Source: Cotesia glomerata
Taxonomy: Eukaryota; Arthropoda; Insecta; Hymenoptera; Braconidae
Length of the DNA stretch: 64,000 nt
NCBI RefSeq assembly: GCF_020080835.1
Contig: NC_058161.1
Location: forward strand, 23,818,837-23,882,836
Direction: 5' to 3'
Shown here: piece by piece, positions 32,378 through 44,397 of the stretch
Layout of the letters: each line of letters opens with the position of its first letter
How positions within the stretch are numbered: position 1 is the first letter of the stretch
Made by a program: the position numbers and the translations under genes
The notes under the pieces: generated by a model
Told to the model about the DNA's origin: nothing
Databases searched by the model: none
Seen by the model: only the letters and a program-made list of their open reading frames with translations

Positions 32378-32469
32378 GAAATATTAATTTTTTTTTGATC
32401 AATTTATTTTTCATTAATATTAAGATGAAAGGTTGTGCCATACATCTAGAGTCACCGATATCTTTTTCT

Positions 32470-32710
32470 TAAAACTCCTGACTCAGAAATTTTTTAGAGC
32501 CGTATGAGTATGCTATTTGAAAAGCTGAGAAAATTTCCTAAAAAATGATACCTTACACGACTTGATACCTCTCAGGTCGATTTTTTGATTAATTGATTAA
32601 TAAAATATTAATCAATTAATTTTCCATTAATTATTAACTTAAAATATTAATGTGGGTAGTCATTTTACTCGGGCTGACGATCTCTGGGTCGCACTCTGCG
32701 TAGAATTTTA
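32470..32710 (+). repeat. ~260 bp dispersed repeat family (GTGGGTAGTCATTTTACTCG), copy 1
   Basis: The family core runs AGCTGAGAAAATTTCCTAAA, then ATGATACCT...TACCTCTCAGGTC, then an AT-rich ATTAATCAATTAAT dyad. It ends GTGGGTAGTCATTTTACTCG, GGCTGACGATCTC and GTCGCACTCTGCG. Other copies in the window are near 44530-44780 (minus), 45345-45560 (plus), 45960-46060 (minus) and 49480-49630 (minus). More are near 50110-50280 and 50500-50600 (minus), 59130-59390 (minus) and 59930-60170 (minus). Confidence 0.8.
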
Positions 32711-32949
32711 AATTTCTCAAATTTTTTAAACCTTACTTCGGAGCTCAAAGATCAAAATCATTGAAAAGTTAATTTTGCTTTTTTATTTCCAAATTTACAG
32801 TGTTAGATTTTACATAATTCACGGTTTTTAAAATACCGTAAATTTTCGGTATTAATGCGTTTACCATCAATTTATCGTTATAATTCCGAAATAATACGGT
32901 ATTTCTGTGGTTATAATGGCCAATTTTCTTTTACTATAGTTATAAAACA

Positions 32950-33662
32950 TTTCTACCGTACTTTTGCTGCAAAGTTCAGGAATAATAGTTCGTGGGTATA
33001 TCCTCAGATCCGGGAAAGACTTTAAAAACAACCACACATTGGTTCATCTCTTCAACTCCTTGGTCAAACCGATCCTTGAATACGGATCAATAGTATGGTC
33101 TCCTGCTACGAATATAATGATAAGTAAAATAGAAAAAATCCAACGCAAGCTCTGCAAATACATAGCATACCGTCTACGTTCAAGGAATATTGACGATATT
33201 TACAGTCAGTACAAGATAAATAGTATGCAGAGTCTTAGACAGTGTGCTGACCTAATCCAATTTTACAAAACAATCAATGGACATATCGACTCTCCTGAAA
33301 TCTTGAAACAGTTTAGTTTCATCTGTTCAAGACCAGATCTGAGATCCCGAAGGCTGCTGTACTCAATAAAAACAACAAAAAACTACGTAAGTTATGGACC
33401 AATAAACAGAATTGCGGACTTAGTTAATTATCACTGTACTGAGCTAGATTACTTCGGTGGTTCACTTTCCTCCTTTGTATCTAATGTAAAAAACTTATTA
33501 CTACTCCATTAGTTTATTAATTTGAGCAATAATTCCTTATCTGTATATTTTTTCTAGTTCATGCACGAAAATAATGCTATCTAATCATTTAATTATTTAA
33601 TCTTGTAAAAACCTTGTATGTATATAGCCGATCGGCGTTTATTCTATTTGAAATAAATAAAT
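32950..33662 (+). mobile_element. 5'-truncated LINE, 3' end of a reverse-transcriptase ORF2
   Basis: The frame 32964-33512 reads LFNSLVKPILEYGSIVWSPA, the conserved C-terminal part of jockey/CR1-like ORF2 proteins, then LRSRRLLYSIKTTKNY. A short 3' UTR ends in GAAATAAATAAATA, an oligo-A-type tail (33647-33662). Endonuclease and polymerase core are missing, as after incomplete reverse transcription. Confidence 0.75.
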
Positions 33663-34200
33663 AATACGATAAAATTACCGTAAAACTCTAGAACTTTTAC
33701 CGTAAAAAATCGATGTATTATGTTACGTTCTGGCAAATTTTAAATTGATTAAAAATTTTATTAATTAATATTTAAAATAAAATTTGATTTAAAATAATAA
33801 ATTAATCGTTACTCGAGGTATCTCGTAACGGAAATACCTCGAGATAACAGATTTCTAGAACGTCAACGCAGCCCAGTAGACTAAACAGTCTACGTTGTGG
33901 GATTTGGACTGCGTTGATGTTCACATAGGGTAACCTGAGATGCAACGTCGCTAAAAATCATTATAAAAACCCAATGTAATTATTATTTTATATGCATTTT
34001 GTCTTCAGACTTCATCTGGAGCAGTCAGTCTTCGTACTTAGCAGAGGAGCAATCTCTACTGGTCCGAGGCTGAACCTGCCTAATCCTTTTTAAATAAATC
34101 TTATTAATTGTCAATCGATTAATATGGATTTTTATTAAAACCTTATCCCCCAGGGTGTAAGCGCTTTTATTAGCTATTTTCGACCCTGGTGAAATCGCCG
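33663..34200. other. Unassigned stretch, possibly LTR-derived
   Basis: It contains a short palindrome GAGGTATCTCG...AAATACCTCGAGA (about 33810-33850) and an inverted pair around AGACTAAACAGTCT. A block at about 33960-34110 looks like an LTR promoter/poly(A) region (GAGCAATCTC, AAATAAATCTTATT). I could not define LTR ends or a target duplication. Confidence 0.25.
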
Positions 34201-34214
34201 AAGCGCTAGCCAGC

Positions 34215-34325
34215 GTTTAGGCACTCCAAAATCACCTACCTGGTAGAGTCTTTGGTGTGTAACTAAATGATCCGGGTTCGAATTCCGGTTTAGGCTAAAA
34301 AAATTATAATAATAATAATAATAGA
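34215..34325 (+). repeat. tRNA-like SINE fragment with (TAA)n tail
   Basis: GATCCGGGTTCGAATTCCGG gives a B box and T-arm. TACCTGGTAGAGTCTTTGG precedes it, and AATAATAATAATAATAG follows as a tail. It is not a functional tRNA because no cloverleaf closes. The following 34326-35126 is AT-rich with nothing recognised. Confidence 0.5.
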
Positions 34326-35128
34326 GAAATTAATTTATTAACCTCTTAAAAATTATTCGTGATGATTTATAATATTATAAAAAAAATTTTTAAGCTATTG
34401 AATAATATTCGTAAAGCAGCATAATTTTAGTATTTTACCGGTAATAGAAAGTAGGGATCTTCTTTTCCGGTTTTTTGCTGCAACAGTGTCGCAAATCTAC
34501 AGTAAATATGCGGTACATTTACGGTTTGAATACTGTTAAGGAGGTCCTTTCGCCATCAATGTTAAATAAAAAATATTAGATTATGCATAGAATTAATTTT
34601 TATCTACTAGTTAAAGTCCTTATGTATCTATTAGTAAAGTTTAATTTATTCTTCACTGTGCAAATTTTTGAAAAAAAAATTTATAAAAATGTTAGTATTT
34701 TTTCCGAGTCTTACGAGAAAGTCAGACCTTAACAACTTTCTCGAATTATGGCATTAACCACCGATTAGATGGGGTAAAAAAAAAAATAAAATAAGGTTTT
34801 CGAAATATTCAGGTTTAATTTTTTGCAATAAAATATATAGGTTTCCGTGGAATTTATGGAGAAATTATAATTATAAAATCACAGAAAATTTTTAAGTAAC
34901 CTACATTTAAATGGCGTCAGAACATTTGGCAACGTTGTGTAGTGCGCGAGCTTGAGACCATTCAATAAATTCAAACTAAACTTTAACGCGCTTATGTTTT
35001 TCATACATACTATGTGAGACATTAATTCTTCCTGGTCAGTGCTGCTTTTGTAGGAATGGAAAAAACGCCAACTTCCTAGCCCTATTAATCATACATGATT
35101 ATATATGGAATTGTACATAAGATATATA

Positions 35129-36061
35129 TGGGTGATTCTCTGTAAGGATGTTATTTGCTGTCCCAGGCATTTTTTTATAAGAAAAATTGTTATTTTGTTA
35201 CTAAAAAAAATTTATTACGAAAGTAAAAAAACATTATTATTTGGAGCATTGAAAACTAAAATGAAATAAATTTTGGTTTTTTTGCTATAAATTCATAAAC
35301 TACCGAAATGTCAGTCTCCTGGGCTGTCCCATTCCCAAAATTAAAACTTTAAGATTAAATTTTAAGTTATTCGTCCATAATATATAATTTGGTCCATAAT
35401 TTTTATAATCTTAATTAGTTAACTAAGAATCTTTTTCAATAAAAAGTACTCCGAAAATTAATTTGTTTCATTAAATTCATTAAACCAAAGTTTGTCCCAG
35501 GCATTTTAAGATCAGTCCCCTGCCAGAAGTTCAAAGCCAAAAAAAAAATCCAACGTGTTATTTTACCTTTTGTAAGGTTTATAAGAATCTAACTAGCCTC
35601 GAGTTAATAACCATAAGGCTGTTAGCGCTTTATCGTCATTTTATTTAGTGTCAAAGCACCGTTTGTGCTGGAAATATGTGTCTGGGCCACTTCAAAACTC
35701 AGTCCCCTGGCAGCTATTTTTATTTATAATTTATTTATAAAATTAAATCTATAAGTCTTAATATTATTCTAATTAATGTAAACATTCATTGAGAACTTAA
35801 AAAGTTGAATGCATTGAAATAGTTTGCTTGATTTTTCTCAATTTGATAAAAAAATCAGTCCCCTGGCAATCAGTCCTCTGTCATGTTATATGGCAAAAGA
35901 TACACAAATATCGAAAAAGTAAAAATTAATTCAGCCTTTTATTTATTATAATTAAGCTGATAGTTTTGTAGCCCTTGTTAATTTTTTTTCTAATAAAATC
36001 AAAAATAATTTGGTCGGACAATTTTGTACAGATTTAGGACGTCCTTACAGAGAATCACCCA
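35129..36061. mobile_element. TA-flanked MITE, TIR TGGGTGATTCTCTGTAAGGA
   Basis: The ends are TGGGTGATTCTCTGTAAGGA (35129) and its inverted copy (ending 36061), bordered by TA on each side. The interior is AT-rich with scattered CAGTCCCCTGGCA-like motifs in one orientation. No coding frame. It is 933 bp. Confidence 0.75.
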
Positions 36062-36115
36062 TATAATTATATATAATTATATATGGAGCAATATAAAGCC
36101 AGGTAAGATTATATA

Positions 36116-36563
36116 CAGGGTGTCCCAAAAGTCACGGACACCATTGTAGCATCTGATGAAAAAAATAATTCTGAGACGAAAAGTCCTCAGCCATTTTTCA
36201 ATTAACCGTATAGATAATTAATTATTAATTAAAAATAACGTCTCTTTATTTGTTAGAGAGAGAGAGCGCCAGTGTCCAGTAAAGTATGTGCCAAACAAAG
36301 ACACAACTAACTGTATGACTAACTAGTTTCTATAGCTAACGTAGTCACACATATTTACTTACACATTCACACGTGCAAGCGTCTTCGTTGGAACGCACTT
36401 GACTTGACACTAGTGCTCTCTCTCTAACGCATAAAAGGACGTTATTTTAATTAATAATTAATTATCTATGCGTCTGATTAAAAAATGGCTAAGGACTTTT
36501 CGTCTCAGAATTATTTTGTTTATCAGATGCTACAATGGCGTCCGTTACTTCTGGGACACTCTG
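36116..36563. mobile_element. Mariner-type MITE, 448 bp
   Basis: Arms of about 150 bp are inverted copies. The outer end is CAGGGTGTCCCAAAAGT, then GGACACCATTGTAGCATCTG. TA dinucleotides flank both ends (36114-36115, 36564-36565). The centre holds AGAGAGAGAGCGCC and its inverted partner. Confidence 0.75.
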
Positions 36564-36608
36564 TATAGTTCCATATATAATTATATATGATCATACATGA
36601 TTATATAT

Positions 36609-39043
36609 TAGGGTGTCCGTTATTTACCAAGTTGGCTATTTCCACTTAGGTATCGTCAAAATTATTTCTGTTTGACCTAAAATCAATTCTAGAAACAAAA
36701 AAAAATTTTTACGATGCCGCTTAACTTTGCCTAAATAACGATACTTTTCCCATTTAATTAACATGGGATTTTTGCACTTTTTAGCAACTAATTTTTATTT
36801 CACTCATTATACTTTTTAACTTACCAACAATGCTCGATTCTGCTTCTGTTATGATCTCTTTAGATGGAGAAATTTCCATATCGGCCCAAAAAATTCATCA
36901 CAAAACCTTTTGTAAGGTCAAAATTTATTTTTATCGATTTTTCTCGTTATTTTGCTTAAACTACTTACTAATTAATTTTTATTTTGTATTTCATTTAAAG
37001 TTTCTTATTTTTTTCTTCCAAAAAAATAATTTTAATTAATAAATTATCTGAAGTCACACAGTGATTCTATGAAGGAATTAAGTACGGATTACACCGTGAT
37101 TCTGTGAAGGAATTAAGTACGGTAATACGGTTATTACCAACACAAATTTAATAAAACAACTAGATATATTGTCGTATACGGTCGTTAAAGTAAATAAAAA
37201 CGATAAATTAATTTTTAACTCACTGTCTATTCTCGTTGTTGTGGTTCTTTTAACGACAATATTTCATTTTTGGATAGTAAACGGAACAATCCTTAATTTA
37301 TGTTATAATATTAAATTTTTAATTGTAAGGTTGAAGTGATTAGTGCAATGAATTGAAAGTGGAAAAATTGATCGGTATCCAACTAAAAATATCTTTGTAA
37401 CCGCGAGAGCTCCAATCTATTGAAAATCAAGAACTTTCATCATGAGTTTAGAAAAAAATTTACGAAAACCGATGTTTTTATTGGAAAACCTTACGGATGA
37501 TATAAATAGTAATAAATTAGCTACTGATGAACAAGCTTTAAGGTTACTATTTTATTATACTAAAAACGTGAAAATAACAGTGTGCGATGGATGTAAAATA
37601 ACTATTGAAAAAGTTAAAAGTTTTGGATATTTGCTCGTATTTTTATTTTAGATGACAAACGATGTATTTAAAAAATTGTAAAAATTGCACGATGAATACA
37701 GAAATCTGCATAAAAATGCAGGTGTGTCCTCAAACCAACAAAAAGAGCAAGAGTTTTCAATTAAATTATAAAGTTTATTTGACATAGCTCACGGCAGAGT
37801 TTTTGAAATGGTCAGCAATGATATAAAAACTTTTTAATCGATCAACGATCAGAAAGATAATTCCATCTGAATTTTTCGGACAATCAACGAGGAAATGTAA
37901 TTGATTTATCTGGTAATATCAATAAAATATTAGTCAATTAATAAATGAAACGTTCATAAAATACTTGAAAATATTTTTCATGTGACTTAAAATTCAATAT
38001 ATATTGTATTTCAAAGAAACAAGATCATGATCGCCCTACTGAAGTATCAACTTCTGATAATCCACTTGTTGTAAATGATAATCGGTCCATCGAAGTGTTA
38101 ACCTCTAAAACATTAAAAGCAGCATCTTGTTATATAGAACACCAGTTGAACGATTCTGAATTATCAAGAGAAAATTCAGGTATTAGACTTGAACTCAATC
38201 ATTACGTTGAATTATCTATTAAGTGCATTTATTTAACAATAAAACATAATTGATTTTCTTTCAGAAAACTATTTGCCATTGCGTTTGACAAGCGCGGGTG
38301 GATCAATGTCTAGTGGGGAAGCATTAACTTTTTCTTGATGATGATTATATAAAAGGATAAGAGATTGCTATCAAGATTAAAGTTGTTAATGATGTAGCGG
38401 AGAGAGAGAGAGCTGTACAATTGGCTCAAGAATGTATAAATATGGTAGCTAAAGATGAGAATCAAAAACAATATCTTCTCCAGGTGATAAAAAAGTATAA
38501 GAATGAATTTTCAAATGCTACTAAGGAATGCCTGACAACAAAAATAAAAGTTCAATAATTAACATATGTATTAAAATAAAATCAATAATGATTTGAATGT
38601 TAAAATTTATATTTATAACCTGTATGATTATTGACAGTTTCAAATAAAAGATCTTACACAAAATTCAAAATAAAAATTAATTAGTAAGTAGTTTAAGTAA
38701 AATAACCAGAAAAGTCTATAAAAATAAATTTTGGCCTTTTCAAAGGTTATGATATAAATTTTTGGCGCCAATTTAAAAATTTCTCCATCTAAAGGGATCA
38801 TAATAGAAACAGAATCGAGTATTGTTGGTAAGTTAGGGAGTATAATGAGCGAAATAAAAATTATTTGCTGAAAAGTGCAATAATCCCATGTTAATTAAAT
38901 GGAAAAAGTATCGTTATTTAGGCAGGATTAAACGGCATCGTAAAAATTTTTTTTTGTTTCTAAAATTTTTTTTAGGTCAAGCAGAAATAATTTTGACGGT
39001 ACCCAAGTGGAAATAGCCAACTTGGTAAATAACGGACACCCTA
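36609..39043. mobile_element. hAT-like element A (8-bp TSD TTATATAT) with relic exons
   Basis: The ends read TAGGGTGTCCGTTATTTACC and its inverted copy. The direct repeat TTATATAT lies outside at 36601-36608 and 39044-39051. Inverted arms are about 250 bp. The TAGGG start and 8-bp duplication fit the hAT superfamily (YARNG ends). Protein-like pieces inside are 37442-37612 (MSLEKNLRKPMFLLENLTDD), about 38012-38180 and about 38265-38560. The last two are joined by a plausible GT-AG intron. None resembles a hAT transposase, so their origin is unknown. Confidence 0.7.
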
Positions 39044-39051
39044 TTATATAT

Positions 39052-39157
39052 GGAATGGTATATGAGGTCATATATAATCATATATAATTATATATGATTA
39101 TATATGGAGCAATATACAGCCATGCAAGATTATATATAGTCCCATATATAATTATAT
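39052..39157. repeat. TATATAATTATATATGG satellite fragment
   Basis: One unit with GGAGCAATATACAGCC and GCAAGATTATATATAG lies between the two hAT-like elements. The same unit occurs at 36089-36115 and, inverted, three times at 43050-43300. An older tandem array was therefore split by transposons. Confidence 0.6.
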
Positions 39158-39522
39158 ATAAGTATTAGGGTGGCGTAAAAAAAGCGACTATTTTTTTTGG
39201 AGTCTCGAGTGAAAAAATGTCAGTTTTTGATGTTTTAAGAACCCTCTCCAAAAGACAACTCAAAAAAAAATTTTTAAAAGGTCACTCCAAATTTTTTAAA
39301 ATTTCAAAAATCGTCAAAAATCGAACTTTTTTTAAAAATTTTTTTTTTGTTACGGTATAATTTTATAGACTAAAAAAAAAATAAGTTTGAAAATTTCAGT
39401 TCAAAATTTAAATTTTGAAAGGTTGCTCATAATTTTTTTCAATTTATTAGTGCATTAGTTTAGATTTTTTCGAGCGACCTTTTACTATTCAAATTAAAAT
39501 TCTATGCATTTTTTTTTTTTAA

Positions 39523-39675
39523 CTTCCCGCTAAAAATCTCAGATTTTCAAAAATCGGGAAGTTATTGTTTTTACCCCGTTTGGCAAAAATCGAGTTTTCA
39601 TCAGATCTCGACGTTTGAAGGTCACAGGAAGCTTCCCTGACTACCCCCGCGATGTTGTCACTATGTCTGTATGTA

Positions 39676-39710
<35 letters not shown>

Positions 39711-40381
39711 CTATGTGACTCGCTTATAACTTTTGAACGGTTGAACCGATTTCATCGCGGTTGGTGCCATTCGAAAGGGCTACGCTGAACTTAGATTTCC
39801 TGAGAATTTGAACCGATTCGGACCGATAGATTTTAAGAAATCTTGAAAAATCTTAAAAAATAAGAAAAAAATCATTTTTGAAAGTAGTTTTTTTGGAATA
39901 TCTTTTAAACGGCTCTATCGATCAACTTCAAAAACTAATCCGCCCTTAAGCTTGAAAAACCACGCCGATCGGCGTCAACCCGATCAAAATCGGTTGATTC
40001 GTTCGAGAGATAGCGTGAACGAAAGAAAACCGAAAAAAACCGAAAAAAGTGTTTTTTTCACATAACTTCGTCATTTCTTCTCGGATCACTTTTGATGACA
40101 TAGCATAATTTATAGAGCTTAAAAAACCGCGTCGATTGCCGCCAAAAACGTAGAAATCGGTTAATTAGTTCAAAAGATATCGTCAATAAAAGATTTGAAA
40201 ACAAGTGTTTTTTTAAAATCACTGCGACATTTTAACTTCCCACTAACAAAATCGAAGATTTTCAAAAATTAGGAAGTTATTGTTTTCACCCTGTTTTGAA
40301 AAATCGAGTTTTCATCAGATCTCGACGTTTTAAGGTCATAGGAAGATTCCCTGACTACCCTCGCGATGTTGTCACTGTGTC

Positions 40382-40466
<85 letters not shown>

Positions 40467-40470
40467 AACG
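39523..40470 (+). repeat. Two adjacent AACTTCCCGCTA-family copies with (GT)n and (TA)n tracts
   Basis: Copy 1 begins AACTTCCCGCTAAAAATC at 39523, has (GT)n at 39680-39708 and contains ATAACTTTTGAACGGTTGAA. Copy 2 begins at about 40234 (AACTTCCCACTAACAAAATC) and ends in a (TA)n run at about 40388-40462. About 390 bp of unassigned AT-rich DNA follows, to 40861. Confidence 0.75.
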
Positions 40471-40861
40471 TATAGTTTGAGACACCCTATTTTTTTTTTT
40501 CTTTAATTACGTTAAAAATACAATTGGCAATCGGGGATGAGAGTTTTTTTTTTTTTATATATAAATTTCAAAGTTAAAAAATCGAAGACTGTTTCCAATG
40601 TTTAAAGAATTCCTTATAATTAAAGGACATGAGTGCAAAATTTTGATACAATTTCGAGCGAATGTATTGTTTGAGGACTTATGTGCACTTTGGAGACCAT
40701 ATATATATTTTCAGGTCTGTGCTGAAAATTTCCACTTATTTTCAAGACATTCTTCGAAATTTATACATATTACTATAGCATAGATTGCTAAAACTTCTGA
40801 GGACAGGCCTCAAAATTTTGTTATCATTTTTAATAATGTCTTGAACTTTACACACTTCTTT

Positions 40862-41018
40862 TAACTTCCTGCTAGAAAAATTGAAAATTTCCAAAAATCG
40901 GGATGTTATTGTTTTTACCCCGTTTTTCAAAAATCGAGTTTTCGTCAAATCTCGACGTTTTGAGGTCTTAGGAAGCTTCCCTGACGATTCCCGCGAAAGT
41001 GTCTGTATGTATGTACGG

Positions 41019-41077
<59 letters not shown>

Positions 41078-41600
41078 CCTCTCATAACTTTTGAACGGCT
41101 TGACCGGTTTGATCGCGGTTGGTGCCATTCGAAAGGCTTCGACTAAACTTAGATTTTAAATACAAGTTGGACTGATTTGGGCCGATAGATTTTGAGAAAT
41201 CTTAGAAAAACTGCGAAAAAATTTTTTTCCAAATGTGGTTTTTTCCGAATAACTTTTAAACGGCTCGACCGATCAATTCCAAAAACTAATCAGCTCTTAA
41301 TCAATTTGTGTTTAAAAATGTATCATAGAATTTGAAAAACTGCGTCGAATGTCGCCAACCGCCTGAAAATCGGTTCATTCATTCAAAAGTTATTGCGGTT
41401 TGAAAATTCAAAAAATAGTGTTTTATTAAACTTCTATCAGACTTTTGAGCTCGGAAAGCTCAAAATTACACAAAAATTATGTTTTTTGAGCTCTTTGAGT
41501 TTAAAAACGTAATGTGCGATGTTGAGCGCTTAATTACGAAAGTAGCGGGAAGTTGCAGGGATGGCCTTCAGGGTCAACCGTTTTCCTAATTTTTTTTAAT
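40862..41600 (+). repeat. AACTTCCCGCTA-family copy, apparently full length
   Basis: It begins TTAACTTCCTGCTAG and carries (GT)n at 41021-41074. It ends TAGCGGGAAGTTGCAGGGAT, then GGCCTTCAGGGTCAACCG and TTTTCCTAA. AACTTCC(C)GCTA at the start and TAGCGGGAAGTT near the end form a short inverted pair. This copy best shows the family's extent, about 740 bp. Confidence 0.75.
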
Positions 41601-41694
41601 TAGTACAATAATCGATAAAAATACACCATGAACTGAACTAAAAATCAAGCACAATATAGAAAAAATATTTTTTTTTAATTTAATAATTTTATTT

Positions 41695-41867
41695 AATCAA
41701 CTTCCAAGCGTGGGTTCGAATCCCAAGCTGGTCCTAGAAACCAGCTCGGTTGAGATTTGACATTTGCTGTGTAGGTTGAGATTTTTACAAACCAAAATAA
41801 CCCCTCCCTGTACCACTCCCAACAGTTAAAGTCGGCGATATGACTAATTAAAGAAAAAAAAAAAAAT
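41695..41867 (+). repeat. tRNA-like SINE with poly(A) tail
   Basis: GTGGGTTCGAATCCCA is a B box/T-arm at the 5' side. A ~130 bp body with AACCCCTCCCTGTACCACTC follows, ending in AAAGAAAAAAAAAAAAA. It is inserted at the inner edge of the right arm of hAT-like element B. Confidence 0.6.
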
Positions 41868-42550
41868 TATGAGCAACCTTTCAAAATTTAAATTTTGAAC
41901 TGAAACTTTCAGAAACTTATTTTTTTTTGTCTATAAAATTATACCGTAACGAAAAAAAAAAATAAAAAAAAAAAAATTCGGTTTCGATGATTTTTGAAAT
42001 TTAAAAAAATTTGGAGCGACCTCTTAAAAATTGTTTTTTTAAGCTGTCCTTTGGAGAAGGCTCTTAAAATATCAAAAACTAACATTTTTTCACTCGAGAC
42101 TAAAAAAAAAAAAATAGTCGGTTTTTTTGGGCTACCCTAATAAGTATATATAATTATATATGCTTATATATAATTAACATATGAAAAAAATTTTTTCTTC
42201 GAAAAAAAACTTTTTTTTGGAAATCACAAAAAGTGTAAAATGATGTTGATAATTACGTTTAAATAATTCTGAAATACAAAATTTGTTACATTTCCTATGA
42301 GATGTTTTGGTCTGCTCTCCCGAGAAAAAATATTTATATATAATTATATATATCTATATATAAATTGGTTATATATGATTCTATATGAAAAATGGCCAAA
42401 TATAATCATATATAATTATATATAACTATATTTAATTATATACTTATTACATCTAATTAATTATTGGGTTAATTTTGAGTATTTAATATGGTCCTACGCA
42501 ATTCTCTGTAACCAATTAAAATGCAAAAAAAAATATCTAGATATAATTTT

Positions 42551-42636
42551 ACGGCTATAACACCAGCGGTCACCCATCCAACTATTAACCTTGCTCAATA
42601 CTGCTTCACTTTGGTGATCTCCGTGCATCTTGAAGT
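42551..42636 (-). pseudogene. 5S rRNA-like fragment (minus), left foldback arm
   Basis: Read on the minus strand: GATCACCAAAGTGAAGCAG, GAGCAAGGTTAATAGTTGGA and TGGGTGACCGCTGGTGTTA. This follows the order of the 3' two-thirds of 5S rRNA, including A-box and C-box regions. The 5' third is absent or unrecognisable. Confidence 0.7.
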
Positions 42637-43534
42637 TTCTGTCTGCTATGCTGCTGTCTTAGATGATAATGATTCTATGATCTACATAATGTATCATATG
42701 AGTTTATCATAAATATAATATAAAAATTGATTTTATAATATATTTGGATAGTCATAATTCATAATTTATTTATTTTACTGAATCTCATTATAATAGAACA
42801 CTTATTTAAATAATAAAATAAATAATGATTTTACTATTAGGTAGTAGCAGGGCAGACCAAAACATCTCATAGGAAATGTAACAAATTTTGTATTTCAGAA
42901 TTATTTAAACGTAATTATAAACATCATTTTACACTTTTTGTGATTACCAAAAAAAAAATTTTTTAAAGAAAAAATTTTTATATATATTAATTATATATAA
43001 GCATATATACTAATATATAATTATATATGGGACCATATATAATCTTTCCTGGCTGTATATTGCTCCATGTATAGTCATATATAATTATATATGACATATA
43101 CGATTCCATATATAATCATGTATGGTTATATATAATTATATATGGAACTATATATAATCTGGCTTGGCTGTATATTGCTCCATATATAGTCATATATGAT
43201 TATATATACTTATATATAATTGTATATGGAACTATGTATAATCCTGCATGGTTTTATATTGCTCCATATATAGTCATATATAATTATATATGATTATATA
43301 GAAAAATTTTTTGTCGGGCTGCTACTACCTAATAGTAAAATTATTATTGAAATAAGTGTTACATTATAATGAGATTCAGTAAAATAAATAAATTATGAAT
43401 TATGACTATCCAAACATATTATAAAATCAATTTTTATATTATATTTATGATAAACTCATATGATACATTATGTAGATCATAGAATCATTATCATCTAAGA
43501 CAGCAGCACAGCGGACAGAGAGTTCAAGACGCAC

Positions 43535-43605
43535 GGAGATCACCAAAGTTAAGCAGCATTGAGCAGGGTTAATAGTTGGATAGGTGACCGCTGGTGTTAC
43601 AGCCG
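43535..43605 (+). pseudogene. 5S rRNA-like fragment (plus), right foldback arm
   Basis: GAGATCACCAAAGTTAAGCA, GCATTGAGCAGGGTTAATAG and TTGGATAGGTGACCGC correspond to the internal promoter region of 5S rRNA. It is the inverted partner of 42551-42636. Confidence 0.7.
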
Positions 43606-43998
43606 TAAAAATATATCTAGATATTTTTTTTTTGCATTTTAATTGGTTACAGAGAATTGCGTAAGACCATATTAAATACTCTATCCATAAAATTAATCCA
43701 ATAATTAATTAGATGTAATAAATATATAATTAAATATTGTGATATATAATTATATATGATTATATTTGGCTATTTTTCATATATAATCATATATAACCAA
43801 TTTATATATAAATATATATTAATATTTTTTCTCGGGGAATCTTTGCAGTATTTCCAAAACAGTGCGGGATAGAGGTAATAAATTAAAATAATTACTTTGT
43901 TTTTTAAGAACTTTTATTTATGTCAGTTGACATAAACAACACAGATTAATAGATCCGAATTCATGGTCGATTAATTGGTCTGCTAGATCAATTCTAGA

Positions 43999-44321
43999 TT
44001 ATTGGGGAGGATACAAGAACAATGGATTAGAAAATCTATAGTCCAAATTTCTGTAAATAGGAGTATGGCTCATTATACAATTGGTTTCGTCTTTATAGGC
44101 GCAAGGATAAGTCTCATCTCGAAAGACGCACTGCTGATCCTTGCAAATGTGCGTCCAAGTGCATTCGTCGCTACTTTCACAAGACTTTAATTGAATAAGA
44201 ATATTTTGATTAATTATTAAGCCAATGAAGGCAGTAAATGATAAAAATAAATTTTTCTTACCAATGCAGCAGCCAGAGAACTGACGGCTAAGACGACCAG
44301 GAAAATTACCAATACTTTCAT
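43999..44321 (-). CDS. Small secreted cysteine-rich peptide, two exons
   Basis: Exon 1 (44262-44321) encodes a 20-residue signal peptide, MKVLVIFLVVLAVSSLAAAL. Splicing from GTAAG at 44261 to an AG at 44185-44186 joins exon 2 (43999-44184), giving 81 residues. The mature part starts SCESSDECTW and has six cysteines, spaced C-x5-C-x5-C-x4-C-x8-C-x7-C. Its tail is rich in Tyr/Asn/Pro and ends LYPPQ. This layout fits disulfide-rich secreted peptides of insect haemolymph or venom. I recognise no specific family and cannot say what it does. The TATA box and intron suggest a live gene; transposons surround it on both sides. Confidence 0.7.
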
Positions 44322-44397
44322 GATTGCGGTTATTTAAGACAGTCGAGATGATTTTCTTCTTCTGTTGAGTACTGACCACTGTCAACAGAACCTGGAT

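Larger units (their letters stand above)
39166..42139. mobile_element. hAT-like element B (8-bp TSD ATAAGTAT), filled with later insertions
   Basis: The ends are TAGGGTGGCGTAAAAAAAGC on the left and an inverted counterpart on the right (GGCTACCCTA). The direct repeat ATAAGTAT lies at 39158-39165 and 42140-42147. The arms (about 39166-39515 and 41868-42139) match over 270 bp or more, including TTTTCACTCGAGACT. The interior is three (GT)n or (TA)n repeat copies and a SINE, so the original centre is lost or displaced. Confidence 0.75.
42190..43860. mobile_element. Foldback element with 5S rRNA-derived sequence in both arms
   Basis: Segment B (about 42325-42850) is repeated inverted at about 43315-43850, with matching ends GGTAGTAGCAGGGCA and GTCCTACGCAATTCTCTG. 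Segment A (about 42190-42320) is repeated inverted at about 42850-42985. Between them lie inverted TATATAATTATATATGG satellite units. No protein-coding region. Confidence 0.75.

Noticed and set aside
33720..34160. Possible solo LTR beginning TGTTACG
   Set aside because: No matching end, target duplication or second LTR could be defined.
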